This document shows, in pieces, positions 1 through 13,026 of a stretch of 64,000 bases of DNA (positions are counted from its first letter, which is position 1; each line of letters opens with the position of its first letter). The translations under genes and the position numbers were made by a program. The stretch covers positions 4,037,501 through 4,101,500 of the forward strand of contig NC_084938.1 of the NCBI RefSeq assembly GCF_958298935.1. The letters are read 5' to 3'. The stretch comes from Phragmites australis. Its lineage: Eukaryota; Streptophyta; Magnoliopsida; Poales; Poaceae. The notes beneath the pieces are model-generated. The model had not been told where the DNA came from. It did not search any database and saw nothing but the letters and a program-made list of their open reading frames with translations.

Positions 1-819
1 TTGGGGGGCCATAACTCCTAGTTCCATTATTCAAAAGGGGACTTCCATAGGTTCACATCGAAGCTCTCGATGAGACCTACAACTTTGGTACTGTCAAGAT
101 TTGCATTTGAGGCTGTCTTAAACTCCGAAACTGCATCGGAAGATGAGGCTGTCTAGGACTCCGTGAATATCCACAGATTTCGTGGATCATTTGTGTTGAG
201 CCTCCTAGATGATTTGTGTGCCGGTCAAGAGCTTGGGCTTGGATAGGATTGGGTTTAATGGCACCTTAGGCATATCTAGGGTTTTAGAAAAGAAACTTTT
301 GCAGAGAAATTTGAATAGAGTTTGAATTTGAATTGAGTTTAGAGTGAATTTAAGAGAAACGAAAAAATAAGGTTGAACAAGAATGAGAGTAGATAAGGAA
401 TTTGAATTTGGATTTGGGTAGAATTTGAGAAAGACGAGAGATTGGATTTAAAAAAGAATTTGGATAATATTTGAATTGAACTAGAGAAGAATCATGTATG
501 ATCAAGGATGAAATAGATGGCGAATTCAAAAATTTTGAATTCCAACAATTAAGATCCTTAACCTACCCACTATTGAATTTTGTAAAAACATTTTCAAAAC
601 CTTTTTCACTCCAAAACATGAAAAAGAAGAAAAAGAAAAAGAACTCTAATGCATTTACCTAGCTCCTAGCAAAACTCAGCATGCAATGCACAAAAAATAA
701 TAACCTAGGTTGCTTGGTTGTTTATGAAAATAGGTTTTAAACTGCTCTACTGGTGAAGCTACTCACTAAAGTTGTAAAATTTTAAAAAGTTGTAAAATCT
801 TAGAAAGTAGGGTGTTACA
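1..819 (+). mobile_element. Right end of an LTR-type element, cut by window edge
   Basis: The segment ends in TGTTACA at 813-819, exactly where a gypsy RNase H reading frame begins, so it looks like the 3' terminus of an LTR inserted into an older gypsy element. It is AT-rich with many stop codons and has no recognisable coding domain. Its left end lies outside the window, so I cannot tell a solo LTR from a full element. The terminus is seen directly; the LTR call is inferred. Confidence 0.45.
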
Positions 820-3800
820 GGGACTGGCATTGTGCTCAAATCTCCAACGGGCGACGAACTCATGTACATTGTTCAATTAGAATTTAAAGCTTCCAACAAT
901 ATTGTAGAATATGAAGGACTGGTAAGTGAGCTTCGCATAACTATATCACTTAGAATCAGAAGACTACACATGAAAGGGGATTCACAGCTAGTTGTAAACC
1001 AAGTGCACACGGAGTACCAATGCTTAGACGACAATATGATGGCTTATCTGAGTGAAGTACGAAAGCTCGAGCAAAAATTCGAAGGGTTGGAGGTCACACA
1101 CATCCGAAGAAGCGACAAATCCATTGCCATGAACTCACTAAACTCGCTTCATCTTGTTCATCCACACCTGTATGAGTCTTTTTTGAGAAACTCGTCAAAC
1201 CATCTATCTCGATAGCTTTGAGTGCAGATGCTATCCAACTCGTCCAGTAGTCTGGTTGGGTCAGCGAGGCAGAATCCACAAATATGTAAGCTGCTCTATG
1301 CAAATGCTAACTGACTTGGATGACCCCATTCCGAGCTATCTCAAAGGTCGAGAGATCCCTGATGATGATGCATCTGTAGATAAAAATTGCTTGTAAGTCC
1401 AAGCTATATGCTTTGGTAGGTGGCAGACTCTTCCGAAAGGGGAGTAATAGAATCTTGATGAAATGCATCACTCAGGAATAGGGCAATAAGATAATGCTCG
1501 ATATTCATGGAGGCATGTTTGATAATCATGCGTCTTACCCACCTTAGTTTGAAAGGTTTTCTGTCAAGGCTTTTATTGGCCGACTACCCTCAAGGATGCT
1601 TCTAGGCTAGTAAAAAAAATGTGAAAGCTACTAATTTTTTAGAAGGCAGACCACTTGACCAGCCCATGCTCTGCAAATAATTTCTCTTTCTTGACCTTTC
1701 TCCATCTAGGGTTTGGATATCCTAGAACCATTCCCAAGGGCCCAAGGTGGTTTCAAATTCCTATCTGTGGCTATCGACACGTTCACTAAGTGGATCGAGG
1801 CCGAACCCATGAGAAAGTATAGCGAAATGGCCCTTTTAGGGCATGTATGCGATTTTGGTGATTAATGAAAACATAGTCAACAATACTAGCGTGTTTGCCA
1901 AGTATATGATTTAGTATATCTTATGGATGCTATACATGAAGAAGCTACTGAAGCCAAAGTCAAGAAAGTTTGAATTGGATGAGTTCAAAAAAAGTTGTTA
2001 ACACCGGATGGTCTGATGCTCTGAAAGTTATACACATTGAAGTATTTTTCAGCTCAGAGGAGAAAATAAAGACTACATCGGATGGTCTGATGCTCTGAAA
2101 GTTATACACATAGGAGTAGTTTTTAGCTTAGATGAGAAAATAAAGAGTACACTGGATGGTCTGGTGCTCAGCAAGATGTTCACACCAGAGCATTTTCCAG
2201 GAGAAGGTCTCAATGGCTAGTTTGGCATGATTGTACACGCCGGATGGTCTGGTGTCCTGAAGATCTACATGCCAGACAATGAACAGTGTAGAAGAAATGG
2301 CTCGGTTGGCTGAAGTATAGACACCAAATAGTCTGGTGATGAAGTTCAAGGTTACATTGGAATATCTAGTGTTCACAATTTGTTTGAGTGGGGTTCCAAT
2401 GGCTAGTTTTCTACTGCTGTGCACACCAGATGGTCCAGTATTTGTACTGTTGTTAACGCTGGATCATATGGTGTTCATAGTCTTTTGTGGCCGTTAGAGC
2501 AACAACTAGTGTGTGATTTTGAGGCTATAAATAACCCCTCAATGGGCCATTTGAGCATGCTGGAGTCCAGGGAATCTCCTAGACACTTGAGAAGACATCT
2601 AAGCCACCAAAGTGCTTAAAATGATCATCCAAGATAATTAAGCACAAGATTAGTGAGCGATTAGCGCTATTAGGCCTAGAGAGAGTTGTTGCTAGGTGTT
2701 GCTACCTAGAGGATCAAGGAGTGATCATATATTGTATCGAGTGGTTTGTCAGCGCCTTGGAGTCTTGGTGACTCGCTGGCACCGTGAGACTTGGTGGCTC
2801 ATGCTTATTGACCCTCTGACTTGATGTGGAGTGGTGACAAGATGCTTATACAGGGATGCGGAGAACTTTGCCTTGGTGGCTCAAGCTCTGAAGTGAAAAC
2901 GATGACAAGTGACTAGAAGAGAGGCTTGTGATGAAGCCTTGCCTTGGTGGCTCAACCTACTTGAGGCCTAAGTGGTTCGAGGGTCATGACCGAGTGCTGT
3001 CCAACAGCTATAGTTTAGGTGGCTACTCCAACATGGACTAGGGGTGGCGTTTATACCATCGATACTATACGATAAAAATCCCTTGTGCCGAGTTTGATCT
3101 CTCTACTATCTTTACGTTTCCGCATTTACATACTTGCAACTTTTCTTTGTGTATTTACATTCCTAGAGTAGTTTGTTAGGTTTGGCTATAGGTTGCAAAC
3201 CTTTTGAAAGGTAGAGTAGGCATATTATATAAACCTAGAACACTTTTATATAGAAATTTATATAGGTTTATATTGTGAAGTTTTTGGAGCCAATTAGTTT
3301 TAAGTGTCCTAGTTCACCTCCCCTCTTAGGACGTCACCGATACTTTCAGAAACATAACCGCAGAAGCGGCTAAGAAGTTCATGAGGAGCATAATTACTAG
3401 ATAGGACACTCCACACAGGATAATTACAGACAATGGTAGCCAGTTCAGAAGCAGAGCCTTTAATGCGTTATGTGAAGAATTTGGCATAAGAACTAGTTTC
3501 GCTTCAGTAGCTCACCCTGAAGGTAACCGTCAGGTTGAGGACGCCAATAGTATAGTCTTGCAAGTATCAAAACTGGGTTTCCGATAGGCTAAAAGCTTAC
3601 TCAAAATGATGGGTGAAGAAACTTCCCTCGATACTATGGGTTGTTCGTACCTTGACTAACAGGGCCACAAGTAAAACTCCTTTCTTTTTTTTTTCTACAG
3701 AGCAGAAGCAGTGCTTCCGATTGAATTATAGTTTGGGTCGTCATGAGTGGAACATTACTTGGAAGAGGCGCAAGAGCAGTTATGAGCGAACGATATCAAT

Positions 3801-4060
3801 TTACTCGAGGAGTTCTTGATTGAGCATCCATTCGAGCAGCTAAATATCAACAATCGTTACGTAGATATCACAATAAAAAAATCCAGCCCAGGAGACTCAC
3901 TGCTAGGGACCTTGTTCTACGAAAGGTGTAGAAACAGGCTAGGTGCTATATGTTATCACCTAAGTGGGAAAGGACACTACATAGTAATCGAAGCCACTCG
4001 ACCTAGATTAGTACGACTATCTACTCTAAATGGTGAATAACTTGAGAACTCGTGGAACAT
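820..4060 (+). pseudogene. Ty3/gypsy pol remnant (RNase H to integrase)
   Basis: A degenerate gypsy polyprotein read on the plus strand. RNase H is at about 820-1215 (…SPTGDEL…QLEFKASNN…EYEGL…, then the GDSQLVVNQV block). The integrase core starts about 1690-1817 (FVAIDTFTKWIEAEP-like) and resumes at 3354 with the ITAEAAKKFM and ITDNGSQFRS blocks. The integrase C-terminus follows at 3600-4040 (WVVRTLTNRATSKTPFF; YIVIEATRPRLVRLSTL). Stops and frameshifts are frequent, and a 1.5 kb insertion splits the integrase. The domain order and the antisense ORF downstream suggest the Tat/Retand lineage. It is certainly not functional. Confidence 0.8.
1818..3348. mobile_element. LTR-like insertion inside the gypsy integrase
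   Basis: The integrase frame stops after …WIEAEPMRK at 1817 and resumes at 3354, so 1818-3348 is an insertion. It is flanked by GAAAG (1813-1817) and GAAAC (3349-3353), a likely 5-bp target duplication with one mismatch. It contains degenerate repeats of a short unit (…GGATGGTCTGRTG…) and ends CCCCTCTTAGG…CTTTCA. This ending resembles a large grass LTR family, and the 22.3-24.6 kb element ends the same way. No coding domain is seen, so a solo LTR is the simplest reading. Confidence 0.6.
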
Positions 4061-5900
4061 TGATCAATTCTGACAGTTGCATTCATAGATAATGTAGGTT
4101 AAAGGTAAGTCAATTACATTTTGATCAGCCTAACTATCCTATTACATATTTTTGTTTCTGACCTACGTGGCTAGCGCAAAGTTGACAGAAAGGATTTGGC
4201 TAGCTCTTGCTAATAGTGAAGATCCACCACCTCTAAGAGTTCAGAAGTATGTGGACCCCTACTTGCCCTTGAACGAGTCGAGGAATGTCTTTTGTTCCTC
4301 CTTGGGCAGCAATTGATTGCCCCGGGAACCGACCGCCGACCAACATAAAAGCCAGGAGAGAGGTTGAGGTGAAGAACCTACTGGAGCTGCTGACAGGCAT
4401 CAACGATGCCGAGTGACCCTCCGTGGGATGCGGAGGCAATCTGACGGTTGTCGACGAAGAAGATGACTGCGCTTTCTTCACCATGGCTCGGGGGCTCCAT
4501 CGCCAAAGACCTCATCAGTGACCTGGTCGATGATCTCGTCAAGATCACCACCATCCTCATATCCTCCTTGTGCAGTCTGCGTCACTGACTCCTGCACTAT
4601 TCGCTCCACAGCGTCGGCATCAAGGAAGCACTGAAGGTGCCGGGTGAAGGGTCGATGACCTCCTATGGACTTTTTGTTCCCTCTCCTCCCATGCCTCACT
4701 TGATTCCTCCTCATTGGAGGAAATGATGATGACTCCCAACGAAACAATGCAAGAGGCTTTGGGGTGAGAGATCCCACTTCTTCGATTTATGGACATTGCT
4801 CGAGAGACGACGGTGGAGTGGAGGCAATGGTTTCAAGTTCTATGAGTGATACTGAGCAATGCGCATGAAAGAGTGAAAGGAGAATAGGGCGAAAATGAAT
4901 GGCTTCGGGTCCCCCTATTCATAGTCATAGAAACAGGTCAAACAGATAGGTTCGAAGTCATCAAGATCCGATAACGACGGTTGAATTTTTTAGGCCACCT
5001 CGGGTGCGTGGTAATTCAAGGCTGAATCGTCGGGCAGAAGCTGAGAAGTCGCCAAGGCATTACGGCGCATCCAATCTCTATGCAGAGAGATGCCACGTCA
5101 TTATGACACGTTAAATTAGAGGTTGCGGTGAAAACGAGCACGAATGGGAGTAGGTTTTTAATTCTCACTTACCTGACTATTCGAATTCACTTGATGACTA
5201 CAACCATACCCTCATAGGTTTACACCTTCGAGCATAATGATTCGATTCTCATGCTTTACTCTCCACTCGATCCAGTTATTGAGCAGAGAGTGAAGGGCTA
5301 CATCACATAATTTTTATGCTTATGCTTCCCTCTCTGTTTAGTTATCACGCTAACTAGAGATCCAGGAGCTGCATTGTTTAATGTCAACGCTAATGCTCTA
5401 CTTTCTATTCAAACTAAATTATTGAGCGAAGAGTCAGGGACCACGTCAGCTATCTTTCAATACCACATCTCTACTCTCTGTCTTGATTATCACATCAAAC
5501 AGAGAGTTAGAGCTACATTGCATACTTTCGATGTTGCAGCTTTACAGTCCACTCAATTCAGTCATCGAGGAGAGAGTCGGGGGGGGGGGGGGCTACATCA
5601 TATACTTTTGGTGGTACAGGTATGTTCTTTCTTACTCTTCGATCAGAAAATCTTCTCCTCGACCAGAGAGTCGGGGGTTACATAGTAAAACCATGTTATG
5701 TAAATACACATTTTGTTTTTTGCAAAAAAATATATCTGGCTTTGCATCGACTGCATTGGATAGAACTAATAGAGACATGTGTTGGGTCGATGACGAACAA
5801 TTATACCTCATACGGCATAACGACACATGGGATTGTTAGACATCTCATGCTTAATGGCCAACAAGGTTATGAAGTTCTAGTCGGTCTCATGAGTGTTCTC
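4061..5900. other. Post-pol region of the gypsy element, with repeats
   Basis: Non-coding on the plus strand. Overlapping minus ORFs at 4233-4777 could be a decayed antisense reading frame, but I recognise no domain. From about 5200 to 5680 a degenerate tandem unit recurs, built around phrases such as CGATCCAGTTATTGAGCAG, GAGAGAGTC and GCTACATCA. A 14-G run sits at 5579-5592. Short repeats between pol and the 3' LTR are common in Tat/Retand-type gypsy elements, which fits the surrounding parts. Confidence 0.4.
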
Positions 5901-6129
5901 CATTGAGTTCATGTTGGCTAAAAGTTTGCAAAAATCATCATGTTATTTCTTCTCTTTCTAGTTTTATACTAGTCTTTTTCTTGTCATTGAGGATACTTCG
6001 AGTGTTCACTTGAGGTCCAATACATCTCATAATATGTCTAGTTGAGTTTTTAGATATCGATAGATATTTCATAAGTAGTTTTTGAGGATGGTTTTAGCAA
6101 GTACTATTCGGTTTTTGCATCTACTTATG

Positions 6130-7033
6130 CCAACTCTATTTCATCAACAAGGGAATAGTGGTAAGAACATACTGGATAAGCAAAATAATAGTAATGTTTA
6201 CCGATATCCCCAACCCACGAAGCAAGTTTGAAGTGTTTCGAGTCAAGAGCTGTAGACAATTAGCCAGAAAGACTGCCCTTACTTTCATCATCAGGCAGGT
6301 TGAGACCCAGGGACTCGACAAAGGCAAGAATCAGATATTTGATGTTGAGAATGATGTCTGCTGCCTCCTCTACCAAACACTCAAACCCCTCTGTCACTAC
6401 TGATGTGTCGAGGTCAGGGTTGTAGCTTTTGAGAAGACCAAACATTGTCTCGGCGCTTACGGAGGCTGACTGGTTCTTGCGATCGAGGGTCTGCTTCTTC
6501 AGTTTTGAAAGCGCTAAAATCGCAGCGTCTCGTTTAGCAATAGTTGTGTCTCATTCAGCAGCATCATTATCTCGTTCGGCAGCAGCAGCATCCCGCTTCG
6601 TAGCCATGGTGTCTCATTTGGCAGCCATGGCCTTTCAGTCGGCTTTCGCTGTCTTTAGGTCACCTCTAAGCTTTTCCTAATATTTGGAATTATTATCGAT
6701 AGCGTTCATTGCCTCGTTAATAATAGTTTCCTTGTCCCTAATAATGGACTCAAGAACTGAAAAAGGATTCAAAAACCACAATCGCATGATCAAAGTGGTA
6801 GGATGGGAATTCCTCACCCGATGCCGGCCTCCAGTTGGCTAGATCGTGAGGAGAAATGATTCCTTCGCCTTTGAGTTCCTGGAGTTTTGATTCTTGCATC
6901 GTTGAGATCTCCCAGGCTTCGGTCAAGAGCCTCATCTCATCTAGTTGCTTGGGGGAGAGTCAACAGTCTTTAAGTTGGATTCTTTCTCAGGTGAGGAAGG
7001 AGAGGTGGAGTTCTTGGAAGGGTTGGAAGCCAT
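6130..7033 (-). pseudogene. Antisense ORF of the gypsy element (gypsy-type transposon domain plus coiled coil)
   Basis: Read on the minus strand from an ATG at 7033. The N-terminus is Ser/Pro-rich. Next comes …ISTMQESKLQELKGEGIISP and HDLANWRPASGEEFP…VVFESFF, which resembles the start of the plant 'putative gypsy type transposon' domain. Most of that domain appears deleted. After it comes an Ala/Arg/Asp-rich coiled-coil-like stretch (about 6429-6680, repeated WDT/KRDAA units) and a C-terminal block with NPDLDTSVVTEGFECLVEEA. In-frame stops are present. Tat-lineage gypsy elements are known to carry an extra antisense ORF between pol and the 3' LTR, and this fits. It is a decayed copy. Confidence 0.6.
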
Positions 7034-7537
7034 GAACGAGATTTTCTATGTGGCGGCACGAACTTGGGCGGAGAAAGGTGAGAGCTTAAAGTGGGAACTG
7101 ACGGCGAGAGGATGAAGAATAGCTACAATCCAGGTTCGTTATGCTAAATAGCCTGGTAATTAACGTTCACTTTGGTAAGTGCTCTCGCTACTGTGGCACC
7201 TTGTTCAGCGTGAAAGACGGGATGATAGCGTCGTGTGAATCTTTGCACGCCCATCCGAGTGCATTAAATGCATTTATACCTAACATTTCAAATTTCGGAG
7301 ATTTTGTTTTAACTTTACCTAGAGATGGATGTCGAGAAGTTGACTTTTCAAGCTTTCTTGAGCTTCGAGTGCGTACAATGGCAGGGCGCTCGACCCAATA
7401 GTGCTTTTACTTGATATTCGGAATAGAATATCCTTTGCTCTATTCTTTCGACTACAAGTTTGACGTACTTTGCTCGATCAGGCTTAGGCTTAGCGGTACT
7501 TGAGTAGTTGTTTGTGGAAATCCTACTCTCTGAATAG

Positions 7538-8125
7538 TGTTAGAAAGCTGCTGTCGAATATCTAACTATAGGGTATATGCGTATAAGGAGTACACTATAC
7601 ACAGATATGGTACATCATATATCTGATGGATAACTTCGGATATTATGGATCCGAATCTGCGGGAACCGTTATACTCGAAGATCACGAAAGCCTATATTAT
7701 GAAGGTCTCGATCGGGTTAACCAACTCGAGTATGACTAGTATCTAAGCTGAATTCGGCTACCTTGCCTTGGCCGATAAGATAAAAGACTCCCTACCGACT
7801 ACAACGGGCTCAGGGCGGCGCCAGGATCCCTATACAAGGTGGGGACCTAGACGCCCAATGAAAGGCAACCCACGACAGATCCACACCTACATAACTCGAC
7901 GCAAGAACCAAGACCTTAGCTTTGGAGATACTCGGCAACTTCAACTCTAGATTAGTTTAGATCAGATCTACTCTATTATAATAGGTTTAGCCACACTACT
8001 TGTACTGGAGACAATCTATATATGACATCATCCACATAAAACGTAAGATATTACTCCTCTCTAATATCTAAATATATATATATATATATCACGTGTCTTG
8101 TTTCCTGCCTATTGTCATGAACTAA
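7538..8125 (+). repeat. Putative 3' LTR of the gypsy element
   Basis: It starts TGTTAGAAAGC at 7538, after the antisense ORF. It contains a GC-rich centre (about 7760-7900), a run of AT repeats (8072-8089) and a TCTTGTTTCCTGCC-like tail. The 3' boundary is not sharp, and no second copy lies in the window to compare. The call is inferred from its position and the TGTTAG start. Confidence 0.4.
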
Positions 8126-9440
8126 TATCTGGAGAAGCTACACAGCAGCTGTCCAGGTCCAATCACGATTAGACACAAAACATAATCCCTCTAGTTTATT
8201 TGTAACCAGTATTAGTGTGCAACTTGTGGATCCAATGAAAAGGATGTTTAGTGGACAGCCACACCAGCTGCTGTCTTTTCCTTCATTGGTACATACCAAG
8301 TTTTGTTACTCCAAGCAGAATTTCAAAATACGACGGTTATCGTTGAAAATCACAGTTACCGATCTTATGGCTCCGTTTTGGTTTCCGAATACGAACGGTT
8401 TTCAAATTTAAATTTAAAAATTCAAAAAACATTTAAAACAAATGCTAAAAACTAGAGATAATTCTAAGACTTTCTGTGAAAAAATAATTCAAAAATAATG
8501 TCGTTTGCATCATATTCTATAGGGAGGAAGTTTGAAAAAAAAAGAAAAAAGCTAAAGCGTGCAGCTTATTTATTAACTTATGTTAAGGAAAAACTTAACA
8601 TACAAACACATATTTTTTTTATAGTATCTTAATAGGATCTTTAAAATTAGTTTCACTTCATTTAAAGTTTTATTAATTTCTCCATAATTTTTACAAAGTT
8701 CACAAGCATAAAATGAATATGTTAAGAAATAACACTGTAATTAACCTTTTCATGTCTACCATTATTTTTACTACATAAAGCATAGTATAAATAAACTAAT
8801 AAAAGTGGTTTCACTAATTTTGGAGTTGTGATGGGTTAGTTATGAATTAATCTAGTCACAACATATTTACACAATCCTACATATTACAATAATTAATTCA
8901 TGAGTTCATGTATTTTTAAAGACATAGGACCATGTAAGAAGACTAAAAAAATTGGTTTCATGATTTTTGGATTAGTAAAGAGTAAACTATGCATTTAACT
9001 TAGTTTAGCAAATATATTTTCTCATAGAAAATATTCAAATTTTTTATGAGTATAAATACTTTTATCATGTGGATCATGTTACAAGGAAACCAAAAAGAAT
9101 TGTTTCACTTGATTTGAAAATTTTACAAGGTTGAGACTTTTTTTTTTGAACTTTACTAAAATTCGAGAAAACCGCTCGATAAATCGCTAAAATTGAGCAG
9201 TTACTGACAAAACTGAGTGGTTACTGATAATACGGGAAATGCAGAAAATGCACTCAATAAATCGGTGAAACCGCTCGGTAACCGATGCAAACCGAGCGGT
9301 TACCGTTCGGTCGATTCAGTTCGAATTCTCGCCAAATTTTAAATTTGATCGAGTGAATTATTGCCGAATTTCGAGCGGTTATTGCGATAACCGCGATTTT
9401 TCGGTTACCACCGGATCTCAATTTTCGTGCCCTAAACGGT
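8126..9440. other. AT-rich stretch with a possible non-autonomous DNA element
   Basis: No gene seen. From about 9160 to 9420 the motif ACCGAGCGGTTACCG and its variants recur in both orientations. A related motif (GACGGTTATCG…CAGTTACCGAT) is at about 8331-8362. Motif clusters at both ends with an AT-rich middle suggest a non-autonomous transposon of about 1.1 kb. I could not define terminal repeats or a target duplication. Confidence 0.3.
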
Positions 9441-12160
9441 TTTGTGAACCCTAAGTCGCAGTCACTGGGGTAACACTCCTGTACTAGCTGGTTTCTTGAA
9501 AATTAAGTCGAGCTCGAATAGGAACAGCAACAATGCCTGAAAATTGAGCTCGCAGTTGGTAATAACACTGAGATTTACATTTTATCCGTGCAATTTTTAG
9601 TCTGGTTCCTTAGCCCTAGAAAGTGCGTTTCGTTACTTCTATTGCATCCGCAATGTGACCGTACGATCCAGTCAGCTGTTAGTAGCAGTTTGTCAAAATG
9701 CTATACTTGTACTAGTAGCAATTTTAAACTATGAATACTTGAGTAGAATCTTTTGAACAAGGTAGCAGTTTGTCAAAATACTATACTTGAACGAGGTAGG
9801 GGTAATGCTTAAGCATAATAGCTCATAGCAAGTGTCGGCGGGTTGTAATAAAAATATAAGTATTAAATATGGTAACATCAAGTATAAGCTTAATGTATGA
9901 AGATTTGAATGTACCATGAAAGCATCGCAGAATGAATATGTCAGGAGCGATACCATAGTTTGGTTTCAGATAGAAAAAAAAGAGAATATTTGCCAATTTT
10001 CCTCCACTTTCTTTATTTATTTTTATTAGTAAAACAAGTCTCATAGTAATAGTTGGTAAAGAGGCGGAGAGGCCATAGGATGAGGATGAACGTAAAAAAT
10101 GAGTAAATTATTTAAATTTTAAAGATTTTATTAGATGTAAAAAGAGTAGGAAAGATGTGTCGCGGAAAACAACTCTTACTTTATCTAGTAGAAAAGAGAT
10201 GGGTAGGAAAACTTGAAGAATTCACATTTATTTATGTCTAGAAAATAGGGAGCTAATTTCAAGGAAGCTTTGGTGGCAATTTTACGGTGATAATGGTACA
10301 ATACCTCAGTAGCCAATTTCTATCTCATAGTATTGATCCCTATTATTGGCCATGAATAATCACAATTCATTATCCTCTCTTGTGCTCTGAGCAGTTGGTG
10401 AAACAGTTGAAGTAGGGAACTTCGATCCGAAGATTGCTACCTTTTGGATTGACTCTGGTAATTAGTTGTTTACAATACATTTTCAATTATCTCAGCTGGA
10501 CATGATATGAACCTTTTGCCTTCATGTAACTGCAGACAATAGACTGAAGGGTGTCTTCCTTGAGAGTGGAAGCTCAGAGGTAAAAATACTGGCACCATCT
10601 TCGAAATGACAATATATTGCATACCTAGGATTGTTCTGTTTCCCGAACTTAATACTGAGTTACTAGCCATTTAAGTATGAGCATATTTGATCTCGCCATG
10701 ACCAAAGAGCTTGCTATTCATTTCTGGAGTGAATATGTGAGCCAACTTGAATTCACGACAAATTTTCTGCAATCTTTCAGGAATTCTCCCTTCTTCCACA
10801 ACTCGCCAAATCTCACCCCGTTGCGTTCCCAGCGGAGCTGCTATTAGAACCAGCCACCTGTATACAAATCTGCTACACCGAAAGATCTCTCTCTGCAACT
10901 CCCTGTAGAATAGCAGGTACCTGATATTTTTGCCATCACTGCTATACAGATCTCTATCTCGACAACTACCTGCATTTGGACAATGATATTATTCAGCTCC
11001 TTCACGTGTTCAATGAGGGATTAACTAGCCTTTTAATGTATCGTTAGGTGGTATACAGGCCATGCTGATTGTTCTCGTGTACACGGATGGTAAAATGCAA
11101 TATGATGGGACATGTGCAGCGTATAACATTCCTCCCAAGATTACTTTTTCCTGCAAGAACAATTGTAAGTGATAAACACTGGGTTGAGGAGAAGGGCATA
11201 AACACTCGATGCTTCGCGTTATAGGAGAAAAAAAGAGGCTTCGCGTGGTAGGAGAAAAAGCTTGCTCAGTATGCAGATGTATGTGCATGTGGTTTAGTAG
11301 CCGCTGCTTGTAATACGGCAGTTTATTTTTTTTTCACTCGATGCATGTCTTCTTTTGTACATTTAGAAAACATCATGAACATTGCAAATTGAAGTCAACC
11401 ATTAATATAGCATATTCTTTTGACTTTGTTGGATCCATGTTCCAGAGGCTTCAGTGATCAATTATAAACCAGTTGCCTGTTATAGGGAGTTTGATTTGAC
11501 TTTTGCTGCTATAAATATTTTAAGTTTTGAAATAACAGTGTTCCATTTTCTATTTTTTCCTTTGCATGAGTTCTGTTTTTCCTTATCCAAGAATTCTAGT
11601 ATCCAAGTATTCGCCTTAGATTATCTGTTTTTTCTTGAATAATTGCACTTAAACCTCCGCACCGGGTGAAACAAAGAAAAAAATAATTACTTTTTCAGTT
11701 AACGACACAATATTCGACACTGATAAATTTACCCCATTTCATTCTGTTACCGATATTCTGCATCGAACATAGTGATGTCCATTTACTACAAAATATGTAT
11801 GTAGTTATATATTTTTCCAACTTTAGCTAAAAACAATCGAACGAACCGTCAAAACAGCCTGATACCCAAATCAACATGTAGTTACTACATGGGTGATACC
11901 GTCAAAACAGCCTGATACCGTCAAAACCGCCAAATATGTTTGAGTAATCTTTTTTTTTTGTGCTTTTAGCTTGATGATCAATGATCAATATTTATACTGA
12001 TACTCAGAATATAAATATATAAATATGATCATAAAAGACAGACAGAGATGTATGTCTTATACTGTAGAACCAGAGGGCGGGATAGTCCAGTAAATTATCC
12101 CCACGGCTGGTAAGATGATTGTTCTAGTGACATATCTTTTATTTTTACACCGCACTACAC
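9441..12160. other. Unassigned sequence upstream of NIP A
   Basis: I recognise no gene here. Two consecutive minus-strand frames (10898-10671 and 10670-10470) are open and of ordinary amino-acid composition (…IWRVVEEGRIPERLQKICREF…), so a decayed exon cannot be excluded, but no family comes to mind. The rest is AT-rich. Confidence 0.3.
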
Positions 12161-12163
12161 CAG

Positions 12164-12275
12164 CGTGTCAGACCATCACCACTTGCACCATCGTGTCAGG
12201 TGACCACCACTTGCCCTATCGTATCAGGCGGCCACCACTTATGTTATCGTGTCAGACGATCATCACCTATACTAA
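12164..12275 (+). repeat. Four tandem 28-bp units
   Basis: Four consecutive 28-base units begin CGTGTCAG, CGTGTCAG, CGTATCAG and CGTGTCAG at 12164, 12192, 12220 and 12248. Each contains a CCAYCACCACTT-like core. Period and count were read directly. The array lies about 750 bases upstream of the NIP A start codon. Confidence 0.8.
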
Positions 12276-12840
12276 CATTAAATACCGATCACCTCATAAC
12301 ACATGAGGGTGGCCTACAGGTCCCTCTTTATTGATATTTATGAAGGATTGAAGGCTCGGGGATCTGGAGGCATCCCAGAGCCCCAGGCTCCAAAGGGGGC
12401 TAGAGCCTAATGACTTCAGGCTGGGACTGTTGGGGCCAGAGATGTTGAGGGTTTTTAATGGCGATACCTCCAACAATTATCCATCGATCTTTGGAAGGTT
12501 AACTAGAAAGGACTCTCTTGCCCACAGAGCACAAACTGCATTCTTGTACTCTTGGTATTTCAGTACTTATCTAGTAAAAAAATTCCTGGGAATATGCAAA
12601 AGAATTCTCTTGGCATCGTCACAGCTGATCGAGCACTCTCTGGCCGATAGCCAAAGGACAAGTATTACAGTCACTGACTCGGCACTCGCCTCTTGTTGAT
12701 TAGCACCTAATAAATCCATTTAGTCCATCTCTCACCAAATATTCCTGATCATATTCTCCAAAGCACATCGTACTTCCGATTCAGCACAAAAAAATAGTTG
12801 ATTCCATAAAAAATGGAGTCATGATCATGAACTCATGATC

Positions 12841-12850
12841 CTATATATAC
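12841..12850 (+). promoter_or_regulatory. TATA box of NIP A
   Basis: CTATATATAC lies 177 bases upstream of the NIP A ATG. The same ten-base string occurs upstream of NIP C at 46301-46310, and NIP B has a similar box. Confidence 0.55.
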
Positions 12851-13026
12851 TCCTCTTTCATACCGTGCAACAGATCAGTCAAACATGTGCACATAGATCA
12901 CAACGAAAGAGATTATGCTGCGCCTACTTAGCTAGGTAAAAAATTAAGCAAAATTATATTTATATAAAAATAAAAGGACATGAGTATGTTAGAGAGATCT
13001 TGCTAGATTGGAGCTGAGCTGAGAGA

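Noticed and set aside
10470..10898. Two-exon gene on the minus strand upstream of NIP A
   Set aside because: Only two short open frames split by a stop, with no recognisable family and no convincing splice sites.
12164..12275. Possible CRISPR-like array
   Set aside because: The units are contiguous with no unique spacers, and the window is plant nuclear DNA.
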